DNA from: Bacteroidales bacterium UBA5072 | GTDB taxonomy: Bacteria; Bacteroidota; Bacteroidia; Bacteroidales; UBA10428 | Assembly: GCA_002415855.1 (NCBI GenBank) | Contig: DIAS01000084.1 | Span: 1-16,319, forward strand | Length of the DNA: 16,319 nt | Direction: 5' to 3' | In this document: positions 6,992-13,095 of the stretch, piece after piece | How the letters are laid out: the number at the start of each line of letters is the position of its first letter | Numbering within the stretch: the first letter of the stretch is position 1 | The notes under the pieces: model-generated | Database searches by the model: none | Told to the model about the DNA's origin: nothing | What the model saw: the letters and a program-made list of their open reading frames with translations, nothing else | Translations under genes and position numbers: made by a program

Positions 6992-7729
6992 ATGCTTATT
7001 CACAGTAAGATGAAATTGGCGGAGGTCATTCACCTCAATTATCATTTGCTTCAAATCATTTCACGGTTCGGGATAAACCTGGGTTTTGGCGATAAATCCA
7101 TCGAACATGTTTGCAGGGATTATTTTATCGATGTGGATTTTTTCCTTGAAATACTGAATTCCTATCACAACAAGGATTACTTTCCTCAAAAACATCTGCA
7201 AGGGTTTTCAGTGGGATTGATCGTTGAATATCTGCGAAAATCGCATGAATACTACCTGCATACGAAAATACCGGAGATTGAACAATTGTTACAAAGGCTG
7301 TCCGATTCTTATCCTGAAGAAACCAGGGAAACCTATCAGCTGATCGATAAATTCTTCACCGGATATAAGCTTGAGCTGTCCGATCATATCCAGCGCGAAG
7401 AACACAAGGTTTATCCATATGTATTTTCTGTGGAAAATGCTTATCTGGCCAGGAATCCTACCGTGGAAATTGTAAGCAGCATACACAATTACTCCATGGA
7501 TGATTTTGAAGAAGAACATGATAACGTTGAAGATAAACTATATGATCTGAAAAATATCCTGATTAAATATCTCCCATTGCCGGCAGATCCTCGGCTTTGC
7601 CAGGCAGTGCTGTTTGAACTTTTCCGGTTGGAAACCGATTTGAATGATCATGCCAGAATTGAAGACAAGGTTTTAGTGCCCAAGGTGAAGTATATGGAAA
7701 AATGGATCCTTGAGCATTTCAATGCCTGA
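6992..7729 (+). CDS. RIC/ScdA-like hemerythrin-domain di-iron protein
   Basis: The 245-residue protein has the two-part layout of RIC (YtfE/ScdA), which protects or repairs iron-sulfur centres under nitrosative and oxidative stress. The N-terminal part (about 8-60) resembles DUF542, but the usual CCGG is replaced by LGFGDKS at 30-36. The hemerythrin part has candidate di-iron ligands H85, H132, E136 or E137, H176, H220 and E224, in the order expected for RIC proteins (H, H, E, H, H, E). It is predicted soluble. The start may be the ATG at 6992 or the one at 7010. A LuxR-type regulator gene begins five bases after the stop, so the two are almost surely co-expressed. A direct role as an O2 or NO sensor for that regulator is possible and is inference. 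Confidence 0.82.
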   Translation: MLIHSKMKLAEVIHLNYHLLQIISRFGINLGFGDKSIEHVCRDYFIDVDFFLEILNSYHNKDYFPQKHLQGFSVGLIVEYLRKSHEYYLHTKIPEIEQLLQRLSDSYPEETRETYQLIDKFFTGYKLELSDHIQREEHKVYPYVFSVENAYLARNPTVEIVSSIHNYSMDDFEEEHDNVEDKLYDLKNILIKYLPLPADPRLCQAVLFELFRLETDLNDHARIEDKVLVPKVKYMEKWILEHFNA

Positions 7730-7734
7730 CCCCT

Positions 7735-8334
7735 ATGGAATCCATACACGTTATCATTGCCGACCTTTCACAGCTTACACGTACAGGTGTTTCCGCCATC
7801 CTAAGACAGTTTGGCTATCCTACTTCTTGCCGGGAAATCATGCATCCTGACCGTCTGACGGACTACGTATTCAAGAATCACAACACCCTGTTGATCATCA
7901 GCAATTCATTCATCAGCAAGTGCTCCTCCGACCAATTGCGAAATTTAACGGCCAGGACCCGATATCTTTTCAAAATTCTGATCCGTGATTCCGGTACGCT
8001 TCTGTTACCCATCCATACTTTTAATGAGATTATCGAACCTGAGGATAATGATAAAATTATTTTCAGAAAGCTGGAGAAACAACTTCAGGGCCTTTTGAAG
8101 CCGTTTACAGCCGGGATCGTTCAGGAAGAAATAAGTGACCGGGAAAAGGAAGTTCTTCGTCTTGTTGCGATGGGTTTTACCAACAAGGAAATTGCAGAGA
8201 AACTTTTTATCAGCGCTCATACTGTAATCACTCACCGAAAAAATATCACCTCAAAACTGGGTATTAAGACTATTGCAGGACTTACGGTTTATGCCGTCAT
8301 TCATAAACTCATCTCACCCGATATTGTAAATTGA
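7735..8334 (+). CDS. LuxR-type transcriptional regulator with degenerate receiver
   Basis: The 199-residue protein ends in a clear LuxR/NarL helix-turn-helix (about 132-193), with ISDREKEVLRLVAMGFTNKEI (133-153), AHTVITHRKNI as the recognition helix (161-171) and SKLGIKT after it. The N-terminal 120 residues follow the receiver fold outline (IHVIIAD, then TLLIIS), but the acidic pair is reduced to D10 and the phospho-acceptor position near 56-57 is Ser-Asn. Normal Asp phosphorylation is therefore unlikely, and another input, perhaps protein contact, may drive it. It is coupled to the hemerythrin gene at a distance of five bases. It likely binds DNA as a dimer; its targets are unknown. Confidence 0.85.
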   Translation: MESIHVIIADLSQLTRTGVSAILRQFGYPTSCREIMHPDRLTDYVFKNHNTLLIISNSFISKCSSDQLRNLTARTRYLFKILIRDSGTLLLPIHTFNEIIEPEDNDKIIFRKLEKQLQGLLKPFTAGIVQEEISDREKEVLRLVAMGFTNKEIAEKLFISAHTVITHRKNITSKLGIKTIAGLTVYAVIHKLISPDIVN

Positions 8335-8362
8335 ATGCCGTGGAAATTTCCTGGAACAGGTT

Positions 8363-8395
8363 TTTGATTCCTGCCGGTATGTTAATTTAAATTTG
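8363..8395 (+). promoter_or_regulatory. Bacteroidota promoter of dnaG (TTTG / TAAATTTG)
   Basis: A -33 element TTTG at 8363-8366 and a -7 element TAAATTTG at 8388-8395 are separated by 21 bases, close to the consensus for the primary sigma factor of this phylum. The predicted transcript start near 8402 gives a leader of about 30 bases before the dnaG ATG at 8433. The promoter lies downstream of the LuxR gene, so dnaG and the VanZ-like gene form their own unit. Confidence 0.65.
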
Positions 8396-8432
8396 CAACT
8401 TTGAATGAAATTGATCATGCATAAGAACAGAT

Positions 8433-10379
8433 ATGATTGACAGGGCTACGATCGACAGGATCTTTGCTGCCGCTGATATTGTGGAAGTTATCGGGGAGTT
8501 TGTAAGCTTAAAAAGAACCGGGCAGAATTTCCGCGGTCTCAGCCCCTTCAAGAACGAGAAAACACCTTCCTTTTTTGTCAGCCCTTCAAAAGGTATTTTC
8601 AAATGCTTCAGCACAGGCAAAGGTGGCAATGTGGTGACCTTTCTGATGGAGAATGAGAAACTGTCATATCCCGAAGCATTGCATTACCTTGCCAAAAAAT
8701 ACAATATTGAGATTCTAGAGAAAGAAGAGACCCCACAGGAGAAGGAAATCAAGAATGAAAGAGAAAGCCTGCTTTCTGTGAATCAATTTGCCTGCCAGTA
8801 CTTTATCGACGTACTTCACAGTCCTGAGGGCAAGGCCATCGGAATGAGCTATTACAATGAAAGGGGATTCCGGGAAGATACTATCCGCAAGTTTCAACTG
8901 GGTTATGCACGGGATGATAAGAATGCCTTTACCAGGACCGCAATAGATAAGGCTTATAAAATCGATTACCTCGTAAAAACAGGGCTTACTCTTCAACGAG
9001 AGAGTACCAGCTATGATAGGTTCCATGGCCGTGTTATGTTCCCCATTCACGGACTTAGCGGGCAGATACTTGGTTTTGCTGGTCGTGTCATGCGATCGGA
9101 CGATAAAATTGCCAAGTATATCAACTCACCGGAATCAGAAATCTATCATAAAAGTGATGTTCTCTATGGCCTTTACTTTGCCAGACAGGCTGTCTTAAAA
9201 GCCGATAAATGCTATCTGGTTGAGGGATACACCGATGTCATCTCAATGCATCAGGCAGGCATTGAGAACGTGGTGGCTTCTTCCGGCACATCGCTTACCT
9301 TGGGACAGATCAGACTGGTAAAAAGATTTACCCATAATGTCACCATTCTTTACGATGGAGACGAAGCTGGCATAAAAGCTTCTGTTCGCGGAATTGACCT
9401 TCTGCTGGAGGAAGGACTTAATGTAAGGGTGGTTCTTCTTCCGCAGGGAGAGGATCCGGATTCATTTGCCCGGAAAAACAACGCCAACGATTTTACCGGC
9501 TTCATACTGGCTAACGAAACGGATTTTATTACTTTTAAAACCAATCTCCTTAAGAGTGATGCAGAAAAGGATCCTTTGAAAAAGGCCTCCTTGATCACCG
9601 AGATCGTCAGAACCATTTCGGTTATTCCTGAAAGCATTATTCGATCGGTTTATATCCGGGAATCCAGTAAACTGCTTGACGTTGATGAAAAACTGTTGTA
9701 TAACGAAACTGCACGCTTCCGTAAAAATAAATTCGAACAAAAGGTAAAACAAGCCGAGGTCAGGGATTTCTCACCTCATATTGACCTGGCGGCCAGCCTT
9801 AAATATAAGGCTGTGGCAGATAAATACACCGCTGAAAAAGAAGTTATAAGACTCCTGCTGCTTTATCCCGATCTGCACTTCACAACCCGTACTGATAACG
9901 AGATTGAATCTGAAACGGCTGTATCCGATTATATTTTTCACGAGATCGAACAGGATGAACTGGAGTTTCATCACCCTGTCTATAGCCGTATTTATGAGGA
10001 AATATTAAAATGCCGGAAGGACAATGTAACGATCACTGAACAGTACTTCATTCAGCATCCTGATGAATCTTTGGCCAAAACGGTTATTGACCTGATTACC
10101 TCAGCCTATGACCTTAGCAGGATATGGAAACGCAGAGAGAACTATTTTGAAACCGAAGAAATGCGGCTTAAGGAAATTGTTCCGGAAGCTGTCCTTGCCT
10201 TTAAAAATGAAAAGGTATTACGGCTTATCAAAGAAACCGAATCGGACCTGCGTAATGCACAGGAACAAAACCATGAAGACAGGATTCAGTCTCTTCAGGT
10301 AAAGTTCATTGTATTGAATAATTTAAAGATAAATTTGTCGAAAGGATTAGGCGACAGAATCATTGTAACCCCAACCTGA
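8433..10379 (+). CDS. dnaG: DNA primase
   Basis: DnaG makes RNA primers for DNA replication and works with the DnaB helicase. The 648-residue protein has the three usual parts: an N-terminal zinc-binding-like domain (about 1-95), the catalytic core (about 110-430) and a helical C-terminal helicase-binding part. Core motifs are RFHGRVMFPI (197-206), GFAGR (214-218), KYINSPES (228-235), the Toprim glutamate E264 in VEGYTDV and the Toprim DGD at D308 and D310. The zinc motif C-x2-H-x17-C-x2-C keeps its spacing but reads S37, K40, C58, T61, so three of four ligands are lost. A degenerate site of this kind occurs in some other Bacteroidota primases. The gene has its own promoter, and the VanZ-like gene starts seven bases after it. 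Confidence 0.95.
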   Translation: MIDRATIDRIFAAADIVEVIGEFVSLKRTGQNFRGLSPFKNEKTPSFFVSPSKGIFKCFSTGKGGNVVTFLMENEKLSYPEALHYLAKKYNIEILEKEETPQEKEIKNERESLLSVNQFACQYFIDVLHSPEGKAIGMSYYNERGFREDTIRKFQLGYARDDKNAFTRTAIDKAYKIDYLVKTGLTLQRESTSYDRFHGRVMFPIHGLSGQILGFAGRVMRSDDKIAKYINSPESEIYHKSDVLYGLYFARQAVLKADKCYLVEGYTDVISMHQAGIENVVASSGTSLTLGQIRLVKRFTHNVTILYDGDEAGIKASVRGIDLLLEEGLNVRVVLLPQGEDPDSFARKNNANDFTGFILANETDFITFKTNLLKSDAEKDPLKKASLITEIVRTISVIPESIIRSVYIRESSKLLDVDEKLLYNETARFRKNKFEQKVKQAEVRDFSPHIDLAASLKYKAVADKYTAEKEVIRLLLLYPDLHFTTRTDNEIESETAVSDYIFHEIEQDELEFHHPVYSRIYEEILKCRKDNVTITEQYFIQHPDESLAKTVIDLITSAYDLSRIWKRRENYFETEEMRLKEIVPEAVLAFKNEKVLRLIKETESDLRNAQEQNHEDRIQSLQVKFIVLNNLKINLSKGLGDRIIVTPT

Positions 10380-10386
10380 CCCGGAT

Positions 10387-10794
10387 ATGATAAAATTTCT
10401 CACGATGCTTTTTCATTTTTGGAAATCATGGGGCGTTGGAGCACTTATTCTGTTCCTGTGCCTGATCCCTTCAGCAACTCTGCCAAAATTCGGCTATTTT
10501 GAATTAACTTACTCAGATCTAATTGCTCATACAACAATGTTCCTGGTGTTTTCGGCTGTGCTTTACTGGGACCTCAGCAGATTTTATTCCACCGCTAAGG
10601 CAGCGTCAACACGCTGGTTTATTACCCTTTCAATATGCCTTTTTTTGGGGATGGCAACAGAAATGCTGCAATACGTGTTTGTTATGCTCAATAGAACAGC
10701 AAATGTTTATGACTTTTTATTCGATTGTGTTGGCGCTGTATCAGGTACCCTGGGTGTGATGCTTATAAGGCGTAAATCCGGTCCTGCTGCTTAA
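10387..10794 (+). CDS. VanZ-like family membrane protein
   Basis: The 135-residue protein has four predicted membrane helices (about 13-30, 45-62, 77-99 and 109-127) and the conserved polar residues of VanZ-like proteins: H48 in the second helix, E92 and Q95 in ATEMLQ, R103, and the acidic pair D109 and D113 before the last helix. VanZ proteins are known from low-level teicoplanin resistance, but most chromosomal members have no proven function. The gene follows dnaG by seven bases and is probably co-transcribed with it. Its last 32 bases overlap the 3' end of the convergent rrf2 gene, so both reading frames use the same DNA on opposite strands. Confidence 0.82.
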   Translation: MIKFLTMLFHFWKSWGVGALILFLCLIPSATLPKFGYFELTYSDLIAHTTMFLVFSAVLYWDLSRFYSTAKAASTRWFITLSICLFLGMATEMLQYVFVMLNRTANVYDFLFDCVGAVSGTLGVMLIRRKSGPAA

Positions 10795-11197
10795 TATCCA
10801 TGGCAAGGCTACCCAAATCCTGTTCCTGAAACAATTTCTTGATTTCCAACCTTAAGGACTCATACCGAAAGTGCATGGGACAGGGAATACTTTCTTCGTT
10901 ACAGGTCCGCAGAGAAATTAAGCATTTATCAAAAATATCGTTACCATCAATCACAGTGACTATTTCATAGAGTGTAATTTTATTTGGGTCCCTGCCAAGT
11001 CCGAATCCGCCGTTGGGCCCCTTGGTCGAAGAAAGCAATTTATGCTTTGCCAGTATTTGTAATATTTTAGCCAGAAAGGGTGAAGGGATCGTTAAATCAC
11101 CGGAAATCTTTCTTATGCCAATTTTACTAATTTTATCTCCATTTAGCGCCAGGTATATCATTGCCCGGATTGCATATTTACTTGTGTTGGATAACAT
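10763..11197 (-). CDS. Rrf2 family transcriptional regulator
   Basis: The 144-residue protein is a winged-helix regulator of the Rrf2 family (IscR, NsrR, CymR). It opens with LSNTSKYAIRAMIYLA (2-17), continues with the recognition region IPSPFLAKILQILAKHKLL (37-55) and the wing KGPNGGFGL (59-67). C92, C99 and C106 form C-x6-C-x6-C, ending in the family-typical CPMH. Three cysteines in this place bind a [2Fe-2S] or [4Fe-4S] cluster in IscR and NsrR, so sensing of iron-sulfur status, NO or redox is likely. The spacing differs from the C-x5-C-x5-C of E. coli IscR. The gene lies nine bases after rpiB and shares its promoter. The last eight codons overlap the VanZ-like gene on the other strand. 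Confidence 0.9.
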   Translation of the reverse strand: MLSNTSKYAIRAMIYLALNGDKISKIGIRKISGDLTIPSPFLAKILQILAKHKLLSSTKGPNGGFGLGRDPNKITLYEIVTVIDGNDIFDKCLISLRTCNEESIPCPMHFRYESLRLEIKKLFQEQDLGSLAMDIKQQDRIYAL

Positions 11198-11206
11198 AGG
11201 GATTCG

Positions 11207-11635
11207 TTAAATAGGAATTTTATCAATCCGCCGCTGGTGTCTTCCTCCATCAAACGGTGATCGAAGAAATATATCTACAATATGAAAAGCCTGATCAAAT
11301 GTGATAAACCTTGCAGGAAGGGCACATATGTTGGCATCATTGTGCCGGCGCGCCAGTTCGGCTATTTCTTCATTCCAGCAGACTGCCGAACGGATAAGCG
11401 GATGCTTGTTTGAAGTCATGTTTATCCCATTACCACTTCCACATATCGAAATGCCAAAATCCGATTTCCTGCGTGCTATATGCCGTGCTATTTCATGACC
11501 AAATTCAGGATAATCAGATGCCTGGGACGAATGACTTCCCAAATCAATTATTTCATGACCTTTACCTTTAAGGTGTTCTATTAAATTCATTTTCATTTCA
11601 TACCCGGCATGATCGCAGGCAACAGCTATTTTCAT
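11207..11635 (-). CDS. rpiB: ribose 5-phosphate isomerase B
   Basis: RpiB interconverts ribose 5-phosphate and ribulose 5-phosphate in the pentose phosphate pathway. The 142-residue protein has the family signature at its N-terminus, MKIAVACDHAGYEMK, with D8 and H9. Catalytic C65 lies in GISICGSGNGINM (61-73), where the oxyanion loop is also found. H98 in RRHNDAN (96-102) is the expected partner residue, and the phosphate-binding arginines near the C-terminus (GGRHQRRI, 130-137) are present. It is the first gene of an operon with rrf2, an unusual pairing of a sugar isomerase with a likely iron-sulfur regulator. A -7 box lies 25 bases upstream. Confidence 0.94.
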   Translation of the reverse strand: MKIAVACDHAGYEMKMNLIEHLKGKGHEIIDLGSHSSQASDYPEFGHEIARHIARRKSDFGISICGSGNGINMTSNKHPLIRSAVCWNEEIAELARRHNDANICALPARFITFDQAFHIVDIFLRSPFDGGRHQRRIDKIPI

Positions 11636-11659
11636 GGTTATTCCACGATTTTAATTCGA

Positions 11660-11667
11660 CAAATATA
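11660..11667 (-). promoter_or_regulatory. -7 promoter box (TATATTTG) of rpiB-rrf2
   Basis: Read on the minus strand, TATATTTG matches TAnnTTTG exactly and lies 25 bases before the rpiB ATG. The predicted transcript start is near 11654. A TTG is found 14 bases upstream of the box rather than the usual 19-21, so the -33 element is weak. A weak -33 would fit a promoter that needs an activator. Confidence 0.5.
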
Positions 11668-11707
11668 TAGCAAATGACACGCAATAAATGTGATTTTTAT
11701 TAAAAGG

Positions 11708-11728
11708 TTTGAATATCCGATATTCAAA
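11708..11728. promoter_or_regulatory. perfect 21-bp palindrome (site A), probable operator
   Basis: The arms TTTGAATATC and GATATTCAAA are perfect reverse complements around one central C. The centre, at 11718, is about 64 bases upstream of the predicted rpiB transcript start. A 10-1-10 arrangement suits a symmetric protein dimer. No T-run follows on either strand in a position that would make it a terminator of a neighbouring gene. The encoded Rrf2 protein is a candidate ligand, by inference only. Confidence 0.6.
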
Positions 11729-11838
11729 ATTGTTAAATTTTTGTTAGCATTCTATTCATATTTTGTAAATAATTTATGGTTCCCTTAAATTTTTGACATA
11801 AATACGCCCTGAAACAAGATAAACTTGATTTAATTAGT

Positions 11839-11859
11839 TTTTTTTATCCGAAATTCAAC
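11839..11859. promoter_or_regulatory. degenerate copy of site A (site B) upstream of the nadA promoter
   Basis: This 21-base stretch matches site A at 16 of 21 positions. The core TATCCGAAATTCAA differs from TATCCGATATTCAA of site A at one base. The right half is conserved and the left arm is mostly T. Its centre at 11849 is about 60 bases upstream of the predicted nadA transcript start and just beyond the -33 element. Confidence 0.45.
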
Positions 11860-11873
11860 AATTATCAAACATG

Positions 11874-11903
11874 TTGTGATCTATAAAATTCTCTTTAATT
11901 TTG
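11874..11903 (+). promoter_or_regulatory. Bacteroidota promoter of nadA (TTG / TAATTTTG)
   Basis: A -33 TTG at 11874-11876 and a -7 TAATTTTG at 11896-11903 are 19 bases apart, an excellent consensus match. The predicted transcript start is near 11909. That gives a nadA leader of about 180 bases, long for a housekeeping gene of this phylum. A second promoter nearer to the gene was not recognised. Confidence 0.6.
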
Positions 11904-11914
11904 TACACCAACGT

Positions 11915-11935
11915 TTATTAACCAATGGTTAATAA
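11915..11935. promoter_or_regulatory. perfect 21-bp palindrome (site C) at the start of the nadA leader
   Basis: The arms TTATTAACCA and TGGTTAATAA are perfect reverse complements around one central A. The site covers about +6 to +26 of the predicted nadA transcript, a classic place for a repressor operator. Its sequence is unrelated to sites A and B, so a different regulator is expected, possibly one sensing NAD status. It could also fold as a hairpin in the RNA, but it is AT-rich and no T-run follows. Confidence 0.55.
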
Positions 11936-12087
11936 TTTACGAAATGGCTAATTTCCAATTGAAAATTATTAATGGCACCTGTTAGTTGATGTTAATAAAG
12001 TGGTGAATCTTAAAAAGTCAAGAAATTAACTTGGATTTTATAAACACAATTAACAAGCTATTATCATTATCATAGATTTATTTAAAA

Positions 12088-13092
12088 ATGACTAAAAATA
12101 TATATAATAATATATTGTTGAAAAAGGGATTTATCGACGCAAAAATAGATCCCGCGATAGATGTTGTCAGGGAAATAAAGGAAATGGCAAAACAGAAACA
12201 GGCTGTAATACTGGCACATTATTATCAGAAGGAGGAAATTCAGGACATTGCTGATTTTATCGGCGATAGTCTTTATCTGTCGCAGCAAGCTGCAAAAACA
12301 AATGCGAAGGTCATAGTATTTTGCGGTGTACATTTTATGGCGGAAACAGCAAAGATCTTATCACCTGAAAAAAAAGTGCTGTTACCGGATCTCAAGGCAG
12401 GATGTTCACTTGCTGATTCATGTAAGGCGGAAGATTTTGAGAAATTTCTCAAGGATTACCCGGGTTACAAAGTTATCAGCTATATAAACACTTCTGCAGA
12501 AATTAAGGCCTTATCCGATATTATCTGTACTTCCTCAAATGCTGTACAAATCATCCGGAGTTTACCGGCAAAAGAAAAAATAGTGTTCGCGCCTGACAAG
12601 AATTTAGGAAATTATATCAATGGACTTACGGGTCGTGAAATGGTCATTTGGAACGGGGCATGTCATGTTCATGAAGCTTTCTCACTTGAGCGGATACTTG
12701 AAATAAAGAAAGCTCACCCTGAGGCAAAAATAATTGCACACCCGGAATGTGAAAAGCCTGTTCTCATCATTGCTGATTATATTGGCTCAACATCTGCGTT
12801 GTTGAAGTTTACTTTGCAGGATGATTCGGATAGTTATATTGTAGCAACGGAAAGTGGAATTATACACCAGATGAGAAAGGCAAATCCGAAGAAAGTATTT
12901 ATAGCAGCTCCGCCTAAAGACTCAACCTGTGGTTGCAGTGATTGCAGCTTTATGAAGCTTAATTCACTTGATAAATTGTACAATTGCTTGAAGTATGAAG
13001 CACCGGAAATTTCGGTAGAAGAAGGATTACGTAAAAAGGCGGAGGTTTCCATAAGAAGAATGCTTGAAATATCTGAAAAATACGGTATATAA
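12088..13092 (+). CDS. nadA: quinolinate synthase A
   Basis: NadA condenses iminoaspartate with dihydroxyacetone phosphate to quinolinate, the precursor of NAD, using a [4Fe-4S] cluster. The 334-residue protein shows the family blocks VILAHYYQKEEIQDIADFIG (40-59), FCGVHFMAETAKIL (78-91) and HPEC (218-221). Cluster ligands are expected at C106 in KAGCSLADSC, C192 in GACHVH and C286 in CGCSDCSFMKLN. Extra cysteines C281 and C283 give C-x-C-x2-C, compared with C-x2-C-x2-C in E. coli. The partner genes nadB and nadC are not adjacent. A likely promoter and two palindromes lie in the 452-bp region upstream, suggesting tight control. The MORN-like gene starts three bases after the stop. Confidence 0.95.
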   Translation: MTKNIYNNILLKKGFIDAKIDPAIDVVREIKEMAKQKQAVILAHYYQKEEIQDIADFIGDSLYLSQQAAKTNAKVIVFCGVHFMAETAKILSPEKKVLLPDLKAGCSLADSCKAEDFEKFLKDYPGYKVISYINTSAEIKALSDIICTSSNAVQIIRSLPAKEKIVFAPDKNLGNYINGLTGREMVIWNGACHVHEAFSLERILEIKKAHPEAKIIAHPECEKPVLIIADYIGSTSALLKFTLQDDSDSYIVATESGIIHQMRKANPKKVFIAAPPKDSTCGCSDCSFMKLNSLDKLYNCLKYEAPEISVEEGLRKKAEVSIRRMLEISEKYGI

Positions 13093-13095
13093 ACC

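Larger units (their letters stand above)
11636..12087. other. 452-bp divergent regulatory region between rpiB and nadA
   Basis: This AT-rich stretch has no credible gene. It holds predicted promoters for both flanking genes, two perfect 21-bp palindromes and one degenerate copy of the first palindrome, each listed separately. The predicted nadA leader is about 180 bases and contains a 13-codon reading frame (11944-11985) that ends in Gly-Thr-Cys; whether it is translated is unknown. I saw no known riboswitch structure. Confidence 0.6.

Noticed and set aside
11909..12087. NAD riboswitch in the nadA leader
   Set aside because: I could not fold a structure resembling the known NAD+-I or NAD+-II classes, which are described in other phyla.
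12082..12333. Minus-strand reading frame over the start of nadA
   Set aside because: It lies almost wholly inside nadA in antisense, is rich in Ile, Phe and Tyr as expected from AT-rich DNA, and matches no family that I recognise.
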